Assembly: GCA_963556195.1 (NCBI GenBank)
Contig: OY744520.1
Coordinates: 3,920,001-3,984,000, forward strand
Direction: 5' to 3'
DNA: 64,000 bases
Source of the DNA: Sepiola atlantica
Taxonomy: Eukaryota > Mollusca > Cephalopoda > Sepiida > Sepiolidae
Below, piece after piece: positions 36,110 through 47,154 of the stretch (the stretch's first letter is position 1; every line of letters begins with the position of its first letter). Position numbers and translations under genes: made by a program. Under the pieces are notes generated by a model, which ran no database searches, was not told the DNA's origin, and was given only the letters and a program-made list of their open reading frames with translations.

Positions 36110-37020
36110 TATTTATTAAAGATGGTTGCTTCTATTTGTTCTTCAATAGGGGTGATTTGTACCCCACAGCAAATACAAAATTACTGACATTTTTTAATCA
36201 TGCTACAAAAAATACATCAACAAATATTATTGTGTTTAAGATGTTTGCTTTTAATAAAAATAATGTTCAGCACATAACACATATTCATCAATTCAGTACA
36301 TTCAAAACTGAGAATGCAATTGTTAAATAATCAAAAACACATACAACAAAAATACTAACAGAATCAACGAACCATATTTCTATCTTTTATTTTTTCTTGA
36401 AGGTTATTATTATTATATTCAAAATAAGAATTCATACATTAAATTTCAATATTGGTTAATTCATCAAAGTATATAGTCAGTGCAAGTTCATTAAACATCT
36501 ATAAAATATTACATTTTAATAAATAATGATATATTATTCTGAAAAAGAATGATAAGCATAACTGTAAATATTTTAAACTTTAAAATACCTATAGGTACGA
36601 AAATAAAAAAGAAGGAAAAAGGAAACATATTTGTATATATCTAAAGATTTTAGATAATGAATGCAGATATAACTAGCCAACATAAGTGACACTTTCTAAA
36701 AATTAGAGGGATAATTAAACCTCAACCACATACACAGATTTACAAATCTAATACAATCTTCATATACCCGTGTCAAAGGGGAATACCACTAGCTAAACGC
36801 ATCTTCGTGTATCAGAAAAGAAAATCATTTCAAACGAAAACCGTTACAACTAAAAAGTACCTACGTGTTCCGTCTTATAATATGATAATTTCACGTACAG
36901 TATTCACTTGTATCATAGATATTCAAGAATTTGTTGAATCGATGTTTTTATTTTATTCTAGTACAACTAAACTTTTACTCTTTGAGGTTTAACGTTTTTA
37001 ACACGCACACACACTAACAC
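36110..37020. other. AT-rich intergenic DNA, no gene seen
   Basis: No domain-bearing open frame and no repeat recognised. Confidence 0.5.
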
Positions 37021-37023
<3 letters not shown>

Positions 37024-37099
<76 letters not shown>

Positions 37100-37100
37100 T
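37024..37100. repeat. (TA)n(GT)n compound microsatellite
   Basis: About 45 bp of TA then about 30 bp of GT. Confidence 0.97.
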
Positions 37101-37314
37101 GTATACGTATACGTTGTTCGATAGTCTTTAAGACAAGGTAAAGAAACATGATGTTATGATTATATTTAAACAATCTTAAATACTAATAGAAAAAACTGCT
37201 ACTTTTAAATGTGTTCAATTTTTTTAAAAATCATTACATGAAATAACGTATCGTAATATGTGATTTTGAAAAGTGCAGATGAATCTATGACATACATTGT
37301 TGTGATGGAATACC

Positions 37315-37600
37315 GGAGTCAAATTTCAATGGAGATTTACAGCTTTAGGGAAAGTGTGATGATCGGATACCAGACTCCCCTCAATCACTAAATAAGTGAA
37401 CTAGTCCAAACAATAAATACAACTATCTACAGTATGATGGGCATTCGATTGTGTTTTGCTAAATCTATTGAATTATCTATAGTAACAATTGTGTGTACAT
37501 GATAAATACGTTGGAATAAACCGTACTATTTTACGATCTTCACACTTTGGTTATTTTGTTTATTAATAACTACTTACAAAGTTATATCTTGTGACGCGGA
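37315..37600 (+). repeat. LTR-like direct repeat, upstream copy
   Basis: Shares with 38484-38732, in order: AAAGTGT, CAGACTCCC, TGAACTAG, AATAAATAC, GCCATTCGATTGT-type, ATACGTT.GAATAAACCGTA and TTCACACTTT. About 70% identical by eye. An AATAAA-type signal near the 3' part and the spacing of about 1.17 kb between copies suggest two LTRs of a small, old, non-autonomous LTR retroelement. The interior (37600-38484) has no gag/pol reading frame. Confidence 0.55.
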
Positions 37601-38483
37601 TTTCGAAAACCGACCCATAAAATGCGTGGTAAAGTCAAACAAGAATTCGAAATAAAGCAAATGTATTCAGTCAGGCGCGTGCTTTGTTTTTATCCAGTAA
37701 ATACATGCAAGTCACGTTGTGAACGAAATAATATAACTGACGTTCATTTAAAGATATCACTTGCTTACGTGGTTTGCTAATCGCCTGTATACGACGAAGA
37801 AGGGTTTATTTCTACAAGGTACACAAAAGGCACCCGACAAACAGGTGTGATCGTCGGGCGTACATATACGCAAACGAAGAGGGATTACTGTGGATTTGTG
37901 TTTTTCCAGTACAACTAAAAAGACATCTTTAAAAAGCGTGTCAAAGAGGATAACATTTTTAAAAAGTAAGAATACGTTTGTTGTTTTATTTATTTTTAAT
38001 GTATGACCGACCGTGACTCAAATTTGAACTCGGACCAGTAATATTACAAAGTATACAATATAAAAGTCAAATAGAATACTTTTTAGTAACATATAATAGT
38101 ACACTCACTGTTATTATTACTTTTTCTGAAAAGAAAACCATAGAACACATTTGTTTGTGTTGAGTTCTGAGTATGTTTAATGTGGGAATATTAGTCAAAA
38201 TTACTCAAATGTTGTGTACGTGCACTTACTACCACGACAACACCATCAATAGTTGCAGAACCAGATAATGCTACTACAGAGGTCATACATAGTCTGTTAG
38301 TCGATAGAATGAGAAGAAAAGAATTGAAAAAGTAAACGTTTTGTTATGAGCTGAACACAATTTGTTTTCGCCCCAAACTTGAAAGGAACCAATTCCATTA
38401 GTTCGGAATAAAAGAAAAGTTACACGTGAACGAAAACCAGTGGAGCGTTTAAGCCCGGATCCTAAAAGGAAGAACTATCAGAA

Positions 38484-38732
38484 ACAGACATTTCAGGGGA
38501 TATTTTAAGCTTCAGGAAAGTGTTGTATGGGGTAGCAGACTCCCATCAGAAACTCAATTATTGAACTAGCCTGACCGATAAATACTACTACGAACAGTAG
38601 AATCGCCATTCGATTGTATTTATTAAAATCCTATTGGAGTACTTGTACTTACTATTGTTGGTACAAGATATATACGTTAGAATAAACCGTATAATTGTAA
38701 GACCGTTACACACTTTTTTCTTTATTATTTAC
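38484..38732 (+). repeat. LTR-like direct repeat, downstream copy, interrupted
   Basis: Partner of 37315-37600. It stops at TTTATTATTT (38721-38730), where the composite satellite begins with ACTAGCGGGG. The sequence expected next (ATAACTACTTACAAAG in the upstream copy) appears instead at 59414 after the satellite (ATAACTACTTACCAAG). A polypurine-like AAAAGGAAGAA lies shortly upstream at about 38465. Confidence 0.6.
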
Positions 38733-39000
38733 TAGCGGGGCTACCCGGCGTTGCTCAGGGTCATAAAAACATATATTTGAAGAAAGATCGTGTGTGTAAC
38801 ATCTTTATATTCAAACTTCTATGTCCGCCCCCTCTCTCTATAGCCGTCTCTTTATCTGCTACCTTTCTTTTCCCTGGTCGCCCCATTTCGCCGCTACTTT
38901 CTAATTTTCTCTTTTGCAAAAGCTGTTTCTTCCCCACCATTTCTCCTATTGCCCAGGGTAATAGTATGACATATTTCTATAAAAAGTAACACCTCTATCT
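38731..39000 (+). repeat. Unit I leader module (CTACCCGGCGTTGCTC)
   Basis: Begins ACTAGCGGGGCTACCCGGCG, containing a CCCG/CGGG-type small hairpin, and continues for about 265 bp of unique sequence to the 36-bp array. It contains a 70-codon frame that begins at TTG; copies at 48673 and 56791 are near-identical at DNA level, with the frame broken in the second. Confidence 0.9.
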
Positions 39001-39007
39001 GCGCCTT

Positions 39008-40625
39008 CTATATAGGTACTTATCGCCACCCCAGTGTTCATACTATATACGTATCTATCATCACCCCGGTGCGCATACTATATACGTACCTATCGCCGCC
39101 CCAGTGCACATACTATATACGTACCTATCGCCGCCTCGGTGCAGATACTATTTAAGTACCTATCGCTGCCCCGTTCTGAATGCTAAATAGTACCTATCGT
39201 TGCCCCGGTGTGAATGCTAAATACATACCTATTGCGCCCCGGTGTGCATGCTACATAAGTACCTATCGCTGCCCTAGTGCGAATACTAAAGACATACCAA
39301 TTGCGCCCCGGTGTGCATGCTACATAAGTACCTATCGCTGCCCTAGTGCGAATAATTAATATGTACATATTGCCGCTTTGGTGTGAATGCTAAATACGTA
39401 CCTATCGCCGGCCCAGTGCGAATGCTAAATACGTACCTATAGCCGCCCTGGTGCGAATGCAAAATACGTACCTATAGCCGCCCCGGTGCGAATGCTAAAT
39501 ACGTACCTATCACAACCACGGTGCGAATGCGAAATACATACCTTTCGCCGCCCCGGTGCACGTGCTATATATGTACTGATCGCCGCCGCAGAGCGCATGC
39601 TATGTACGTACTTATTGCTGCCCATGTGTACATGCTATATACGTAGCTATCGCCACCCCTGAATTCTAAATACATACCTATCGCCGCCCTGGTGTGGAAG
39701 CTAAATACGTACATATCGCCGCCCCGGTGCGAATGCTAAATACATACCTATCGCTGCCCCGATGTGAATTCTAAATACGTACCTATCGCCGGCCCAGTGC
39801 GAATGCTAAATACGTACCTATAGCCGCCCTGGTGCGAATGCAAAATACGTACCTATAGCCGCCCCGGTGCGAATGCTAAATACGTACCTATCACAACCAC
39901 GGTGCGAATGCGAAATACATACCTTTCGCCGCCCCGGTGCACGTGCTATATATGTACTGATCGCCGCCGCAGAGCGCATGCTATGTACGTACTTATTGCT
40001 GCCCATGTGTACATGCTATATACGTAGCTATCGCCACCCCTGAATTTTAAATACATACCTATCGCCGCCCTGGTGTGGAAGCTAAATACGTACATATCGC
40101 CGCCCCGGTGCGAATGCACAATACATACCTATCGCTGCCCCGATGTGAATTCTAAATACGTACCTATCGCCGCCCGGGTGCGGAAGCTAAATACGTACAT
40201 ATCGCCACCCCGGTGCGAATGCTAAATACATACCTATCGCTGCCCCGGTGTGAATTCTAAATACATACCTACCCCCCCCCCGGTGTGAATGCTAAATACG
40301 TACCTATCGCCGCCCCGGTGTGAATTTTAAATATGTACCTTTCGCCGCCCGGTGTGAATTTTAAATATGTACCTTTCGCCGCCCCTGTGCGCGTGCTATA
40401 TACGTACCTATCGCCGCCCCTGTGCGCGTGCTATATATGAACCGATCGCTGCCTCAGTGCGCATGCTAAATACATACCTATCACTGCCCCGGTGTGCATA
40501 CTATATACGTACTTATTACCGCCCATGTGCACATGCTATATAAGTACCTATCACCACCGCTGAATGGTAAATAAGTACCTATTGCCGCCCCGGTGTGGAA
40601 GCTAAATACGTACATATCGCCGCCC
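39008..40625. repeat. 36-bp satellite array, unit I
   Basis: About 45 units near TGCGAATGCTAAATACGTAC then CTATCGCCGCCCCGG. Each unit is CpG-containing and most carry the palindrome TACGTA. A stretch of about 300 bp near 39405-39700 is repeated at 39786-40081 (offset 381 bp). Because 36 is a multiple of three, the minus strand gives 12-residue periodic open frames (GTY/AIGTYxAxxPGR), broken by 1-bp indels; I do not regard them as genes. Confidence 0.96.
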
Positions 40626-43600
40626 CTAAATTAAGGTAGACCCCCAAAAAATTAACCTGCCCCAAAAAATTTTCCCCGTCCCCATAATCTCTCCAGCCGC
40701 TAATTTTTCACTCTCCCCCAACCATGAGAAATATGTTGACTTCAAAACAAAAAAAAAACAATAAAATTTGGCCTGACCCCTAAAAAGTTCCGCCTGACCC
40801 CTAAAATTTTCCCGACCCTAAATGTCTCCAGCCCCCTAATTTTTCACTCTCCCCCAACCATGAGAAATATTTTGAGTTCAAAACCAAAAAAAAGAAAAAA
40901 ATTTGGCCTGACCCCTAAAAAGTTCGTCCTGACCCCTAAAATTTTCCCCGACCCCTGAATCTCTCCAGCCCCCTAATTTTTCACTCTCCCCCAACCCTGA
41001 GAAATATTTTGAGTTATAAACCTAAAAAAAAGAAAAAGATTTGGCTTGACCCGTAAAAACTTCGTCCTGACCCCTAAAATTTTCCCCAACCCCTGAATCT
41101 CTCCAGCCCCCTAATTTTTCACTCTCCCCCAACCCTGAGAAATATTTTGAGTTCAAAACCAAAAAAAAGAAAAAAATTTGGCCTGACCCCTAAAAAGTTC
41201 GTCCTGGCCCCTAAAATTTTCCCCGACCCCTAAATCTCTCCAGCCCCCTGTATTTTTCACTCTCCCCCAACCCTGAGAAATATTTTGACTTCAAAACAAA
41301 AAAAAACAAAAAAATTTGGCCTGACCCCTAAAAAGTTCGTCCTGACCCCTAAAATCTTCCCCGACCCCTAAATCTCTCCAGCCCCCTAATTGTTCACTCT
41401 CCCCCAACCCTGAGAAATATTTTGAGTTCAAAACCAAAAAAAAACAAAAAAATTTGGCCTGACCCCTAAAAAGTTCGTCCTGACCCCTAAAATTTTCCCC
41501 GACCCCTAAATCTCTCCATCCCCCTAATTTTTCACTCTCCCCCAACCATGAGAAATATTTTCAGTTCAAAACAAAAAAAAACAAAAAAATTTGGCCTGAC
41601 CCCTAAAAGGTTCGTCCTGACACCTAAAATTTTCCCCGACCCCTAAATCTCTCCATCCCCCTAATTTTTCACTCTCCCCCAACCATGAGAAATATTTTCA
41701 GTTCAAAACAAAAAAAAACAAAAAAATTTGGCCTGACCCCTAAAAGGTTCGTCCTGACACCTAAAATTTTCCCCGACCCCTAAATCTCTCCATCCCCCTA
41801 ATTTATCACTCTCCCCCAACCCTGAGAAATATTTTGAGTTCAAAACCAAAAATAACAAAAACATTTGGCCTGACCCCTAAAAAGTTCGTCCTGACCCCTA
41901 AAATTTTCCCCGACACCTAAATCTCTCCAGCCCCCTAATTTTTGACTCTCCCCCAACCATGAGAAATATTTTGACTTCAAAACAAAAAAAAAGAAAAAAA
42001 TTTGGCCTTACCACTAAAAAGTTCGTCCTGACCCTTAAAATGTTCACCGACCCCTCAATCTCTCCGCCCCCTAATTGTTCACTCTCCCCCAACCCTGAGA
42101 AATATTTTGAGTTCAAAACAAAAAAAACAAAAAAATTTGGCCTGACCCCTAAAAAGTTCGTCCTGACTCCTAAAATTTTCCCCGACCCCTCAATCTCTCC
42201 AGCCCCCTAATTTTTCACTCTCCCCCAACCCTGAGAAATATTTTGAGTTCAAAACCAAAAAAAAGAAAAAAATTTGGCCTGACCCCTAAAAAGTTCGTCC
42301 TGACCCCTAAAATTTTCCCCGATGCCTGAATCTCTCCAGCCCCCTAATTTTTCACTCTCCCCCAACCCTGAGAAATATTTTGAGTTATAAACCTAAAAAA
42401 AAGAAAAAGATTTGGCCTGACCCGTAAAAACTTCGTCCTGACCCCTAAAATTTTCCCCGACCCCTAAATCTCTCCAGCCCCCTAATTTTTGACTCTCCCC
42501 CAACCATGAGAAATATTTTGACTTCAAAACAAAAAAAACAAAAAAATTTGGCCTGACCCCTAAAAAGTTCGTCCTGACTCCTAAAATTTTCCCCGACCCC
42601 TCAATCTCTCCAGCCCCCTAATTTTTCACTCTCCCCCAACCCTGAGAAATATTTTGAGTTCAAAACCAAAAAAAACAAAAAAATTTGGCCTGACCCCTAA
42701 AAAGTTCGTCCTGACCCCTAAAATTTTCCCCGACCCCTAAATCTCTCCAGCCCCCTGTATTTTTCACTCTCCCCCAACCCTGAGAAATATTTTGACTTCA
42801 AAACAAAAAAAAACAAAAAAATTTGGCCTGACCCCTAAAAAGTTCGTCCTGACCCTTAAAATCTTCCCCGACCCCTAAATCTCTCCAGCCCCCTAATTGT
42901 TCACTCTCCCCCAACCCTGAGAAATATTTTGAGTTCAAAACCAAAAAAAAAACAAAAAAATTTGGCCTGACCCCTAAAAAGTTCGTCCTGACCCCTAAAA
43001 TTTTCCCCTACCCCTAAATCTCTCCATTCCCCTTAATTTTTTACTCTCCCCCAACCATGAGTAATATTTTCAGTTCAAAACAATAAAAAAACAAAAAAAT
43101 TTGGCCTGACCCCTAAAAAGTTCGTCCTGACCCCTAAAATTTTCCCCGACCCCTAAATCTCTCCATCCCCCTAATTTATCACTCTCCCCCAACCCTGAGA
43201 AATATTTTCAGTTCAAAACAAAAAAAAACAAAAAAATTTGGCCTGACCCCTAAAAAGTTCGTCCTGACCCCTAAAATTTTCCCCGACCCCTAAATCTCTC
43301 CAGCCCCCTAATTTTTGACTCTCCCCCAACCATGAGAAATATTTTGACTTCAAAACAAAAAAAAACAAAAAAATTGTGCCTGATCCATAAAAAGTTCGTC
43401 CTGACCCCTAAAATTTTCCCCGACCCCTAAATCTCTCCAGCCCCCTGTATTTTTCACTCTCCCCCAACCATGAGAAATATTTTGACTTCAAAATCAAAAA
43501 AAAGAAAAAAATTTAGCCTTACCACTAAAAAGTTCGTCCTGACCCCTAAAATGTTCACCGACCCCTCAATCTCTCCAGCCCCCTAATCTTTAACTCTCCC

Positions 43601-44397
43601 CCAACCATGAGAAATATTTTCAGTTCAAAACAAAAAAAAAGAAAAAAATTTGGCCTGACCCCTAAAAAGTTCGTCCTGACCCCTAAAATTTTCCCCGACC
43701 CCTAAATCTCTCCACCCCCCTAAAATTTTCCCCGACCCCTAAATCTCTCCAGCCCCCTAATGTTTCACTCTTCCCCAACCATGAGAAATATTTTGACTTC
43801 AAAATCAAAAAAAAGAAAAAAATTTGGCCTTACCACTAAAAAGTTCGTCCTGACCCCTAAAATGTTCACCGACCCCTCAATCTCTCCGCCCCCTAATTGT
43901 TCACTCTCCCCCAACCATGAGAAATATTTTGACTTCAAAACCAAAAAAAACAAAAAAATTTGGCCTGACCCCTAAAAAGTTCCGCCTGACCCCTAAAATT
44001 TTCTCCGACTCCTAAATCTCTCCAACCCCCTAATTTTTCACTCTCCCCCAACCCTGAGAAATATTTTCAGTTCAAAACAAAAAAAAAGAAAAAAATTTGG
44101 CCTGACCCCTAAAAAGTTCGTCCTGACCCCTAAAATTTTCCCCGACCCCTAAATCTCTCCAGCCCCCTAAAATTTTCCCCGACCCCTAAATCTATCCAGC
44201 CCCCTAATTTTTCACTCTCCCCCAACCCTGAGAAATATTTTCAGTTCAAAACAAAAAAAAAAAAAAATTTGGCCTGACCCCTAAAAAGTTCGGATTGACT
44301 CCTAAAATTTTCTCCGACCCCTCAATGTCTCCAGCCCCCTACTCCCAACTAATTTTTCACTCTCTCCCAACCCTGCGAAATATTTGAGTTCAAAACA
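40626..44397. repeat. 136-bp satellite array, unit I
   Basis: About 27 units built of CTCTCCAGCCCCCTAATTTT, CACTCTCCCCCAACC, GAGAAATATTTTGA, an A-rich stretch, TTTGGCCTGACCCCTAAAAA and shorter CCTGACCCCTAAAA echoes. The plus strand is strikingly poor in G; the minus strand carries at least five G-runs of four or more per unit. Confidence 0.96.
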
Positions 44398-44399
44398 AA

Positions 44400-44735
44400 A
44401 AATGTCATTTAACATGTATACAAATATTAGTGAAAACAATGGCGGTGCATAATTATTTCTCTTCTTACTTTACTTATTGCGACGTTATTTAACATGTATA
44501 CAAATATTAGTGAAAACAATGGCGGAGCATAATTATTTCTCTTCTTACTTAACTTCTTGAGACATTATTTAATATGTATACAAATATTAGTGAAAACAAT
44601 GGTGGAGCATAATTATTTCTCTTTTTACTTTACTTATTGAGACGTTATTTAATATGTATACAAATATTAGTGAAAACAATGGTGGAGCATAATTATTTAT
44701 TACTTTAATTTTACTGATACTACACTAACTTCACA
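44400..44735. repeat. 80-bp satellite array, unit I
   Basis: About four units of TTATTTAACATGTATACAAA, TATTAGTGAAAACAATGG, GGAGCATAATTATTTCTCTT. Confidence 0.95.
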
Positions 44736-45080
44736 CCTCTCAAAAAGAAGGAGGTTATACCTGGGAGGATGGTATCATGTCAACAGAAGAAATGCAGTTA
44801 GGATTAAGCAACCCTGGCTTCACTACAAACTCGTGTTCGAAAAAGTGCCGTTATTGATTAAGCAACCCTGGCTTCACTGTGGATTCATGTTCAAAAAAGT
44901 GCCGTTAGGAATTAAGCAACCCTTGCTTCACTATGGACTCATGTTCCAAAAAATGCCGTTAGGGATTAAGCAACAGTTGCTTCAATAAAAACTTATGTTT
45001 CGTTGGGATAAGGCAACCCGTGCTTCACTATAAACTCATGTTCAAAAAAGTGCCGTTAGGGATTTCCTCTGACGTCATTT
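44735..45080. repeat. 57-bp repeat module, unit I
   Basis: After a link with CTCTCAAAAAGAAGGAGG..CCTGGGAGGATGG come about five units of AGTGCCGTTAGGGATTAAGC then AACCCTTGCTTCACTA, ending in GATTTCCTCTGACGTCATTT. The TGACGTCA octamer is at 45070-45077. Confidence 0.92.
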
Positions 45081-45099
45081 CCTGCTAAAATCGTGACTT

Positions 45100-45265
45100 T
45101 GCATTATGCCGACAATCCCCCATCTCCAAATTTGGCCTGAGGCGCACCACCGGCGAATGCCGACACTCCACCAAATTCGGCCTGAGTCGCTCACACCGGC
45201 GAATGCCGACACTCCCCCAAATTCGGCCTGAGGCGCTCATACTGGCGAATGCTGACACTCCTCCC
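45100..45265. repeat. 46-bp satellite, first block
   Basis: Three to four units of GGCCTGAGGCGC, CACCGGCGAATGCCGACACT, CCCCCAAATTC. It matches, in opposite orientation, the SINE segment at 35861-35894. Confidence 0.92.
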
Positions 45266-45483
45266 CGGATGTGATTGAGCAACCCTTGTTTCACTACACA
45301 CTCTTAACGTAGGATTCCTATGTTGTTATTGATGCATCCGGACAGAAGTTATTGGATGATCTGATACAACCGGACACAATTTAGGGCAAGACCGGGTACA
45401 TCCGGCAAGGGATTATGGGATGTTTACAGTGACTCTGCATTTTTATCGGATTAGTACATAAATACATTAGATTATTTCGAATT

Positions 45484-45636
45484 TACTATCGAATTTGACC
45501 TCCTAGAACTGCACAGGACAAACCCATAGACCGGCGGAATGAAGCCCCGAAGGCCAAAACGATACCAGTCTATGGGGTGCAGTATCCATCGAAACAGATA
45601 CACTTTGATCTTAGCCAAAAGAAGTGAATTAATGTC
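45484..45636 (-). mobile_element. U2-snRNA-headed SINE fragment, minus strand
   Basis: On the minus strand, CTTCTTTTGGCTAAGATCAA (U2 snRNA 5' region), AGTGTATCTGTTTCGATGGA, then the hairpin CCCATAGACTGG/CCGGTCTATGGG (one wobble), then GCAGTTCTAGGAGGTC. The same structured body is at 35948-36060. The GTAGTATC branch-point-recognition word is damaged here (GTGTATC), so it is not a functional U2 gene. Confidence 0.8.
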
Positions 45637-45890
45637 ATTATCGGTAATGGCGTATGAAAGCTATGTTGAATTAGAGAAAAACGGCCTAGGGGAGTCTAAA
45701 ATTAATTCTTGATATTCAAAAGTTATATAAGAATTTGTTAAATAGTATTATACAATGTTTGTTCAAAGAAAATCATAGTTATTATTAGTTATTAATTTAA
45801 TAATGTCATTTGAACAGTGTCTAGTGGATAGACCGCTGTTCAGGTGTAGTTTGGTTATAAATACCCCAGTAAAACCTCAGAATTTTAATT

Positions 45891-45990
45891 TACTTGGTCT
45901 TTTGGCTAAGATCAAAGTGTAGTATCTGTTCTCGGCATTTTTGCCTTGAGATAAAGTGTATTATCTAGTACTATCCGATAGGTGTCGATC
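45891..45990 (+). pseudogene. U2 snRNA 5'-end-like sequence
   Basis: CTTTTGGCTAAGATCAAAGT then GTAGTATCTGTTCT (45899-45933) matches metazoan U2 snRNA residues from stem-loop I through the branch-point-recognition region, with one extra A. Downstream, stem-loop II and the Sm site are not recognisable, so it is a U2-derived pseudogene or SINE head. A TATAAATA lies about 35-45 bp upstream (45856). Confidence 0.8.
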
Positions 45991-46120
45991 TTACACTCTC
46001 GAATCAAAAATCAGATTATCATTTTATTTTTATTCCCTTTTCCTTTTTTTCACTTCCTCTCCCCTAAAGTACGGTCTGATACTCACCCACGGTCAGGATC
46101 TCTCTCTGACCGACTAATAC

Positions 46121-46692
46121 TCGTACTCCTCCAAATTTCGCCTTAGGCGCTCCCCTCCCCAAATTCGGCCTGAGACTGTGAAGCGCTCACACCGGCAAAT
46201 GCCGACACTCCCCCAAATTCAGCCTGAAGCGCTCATACTGGCTGACGACACTACTCCCCAAATTCGGCCGCTCCTCCCCGAATGCCGACACTAACCCTCC
46301 CCAGATTTGGCCTGAGGCGCTCACACCGGCGAATGCCGGAACTGCCCCCTCCACCAAATTCGGCCTCCCCAAATTTCGCCTGAGGCGCTCACACCGGCGA
46401 ATGCCGGTACCTCCCTCCACCAAATTCGGACACTCCTCCTCCCCAAATTCGGCCTGACGCGTTCACACCGGCGAATGCCGACACTCCCCCAAATTTCGCC
46501 TGAGGCGATCATACTTGCGTATGCCAACACTCCTCCCCGAATTTTGCCTGAGGCGCCCCACCGGCAAATGCTGACCCTCCCCCAAATTTCGCCTGATGCG
46601 CCCCACCGCCGAATGCCTATACCCCCCCCCCTCCCCCAAATTTCTCCTGAGGCGCTCACACCGGCGAATGCCGACACCCCCACACCCACCCC
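46121..46692. repeat. 46-bp satellite, second block
   Basis: About twelve diverged units of GGCCTGAGGCGCTCACACCG then GCGAATGCCGACACTCC. Overlapping frames on both strands are translations of the repeat. Confidence 0.94.
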
Positions 46693-47154
46693 AATTTTTC
46701 AATATGTATACAAATATTAGTGAAAACAATGGGGGAGCATACAAATATTAGTGAAAACAGTGGGGGAGCATAATTATTTATTACTTTAATTTTACTGATA
46801 CTACACTAACTTCACACCTCTCAAAAAGGAGGAGGTAATACCTAGGAGGATGTTAAAAAATGTGGTTAGGATTAAGCAACCCTTGCTTCACTATGTTCTC
46901 ATGTTAAAAAAGTGCCGTTATTGATTAAACAACACTTGCGTCACTATAAACGCATGTAGCAAAAAGTGCCGTTAGGCGTTAAGCAACCCTTGCATCACTA
47001 TGGACTCATGTTCAAAAAAGTGCCGTTAGTAAGTAAGCAACCCATGCGTGACTATGGACTCGTGTTCAAAAAAAGTGCCGTTTGTGATTCAGCAACACTT
47101 GCTTCATTATAAACTCATGTTCAAAAACAGCCGTTAGGGATTTCCTCTGACGTC
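46693..47154. repeat. Second copy of 80-bp/57-bp modules within unit I
   Basis: A shortened 80-bp remnant (46697-46790), the CTCTCAAAAAGGAGGAGG link, about five 57-bp units and again TCTGACGTCA (octamer 47148-47155). This shows that the module set was re-duplicated inside unit I. Confidence 0.9.

Larger units (their letters stand above)
45266..46120. other. Non-satellite insertion inside unit I
   Basis: About 850 bp separates two blocks of the 46-bp satellite. It holds the two divergent U2-like heads and otherwise unassigned AT-rich sequence. Unit II lacks it, so it is unit-specific. Confidence 0.75.

Noticed and set aside
38777..38989. 70-aa frame repeated at 48720 and 56837 as a conserved gene
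   Set aside because: It begins at TTG, the copies are near-identical at DNA level so conservation is not selection, and the copy in unit II is frameshifted.
39183..40006. Minus-strand frames with 12-residue repeats as a secreted or silk-like repeat protein
   Set aside because: They follow from a 36-bp monomer length, break at 1-bp indels between units, and have no signal peptide or flanking gene structure.
45891..45990. Functional U2 snRNA gene
   Set aside because: Only the 5' 35 nt match; stem-loop II and the Sm site are not recognisable.
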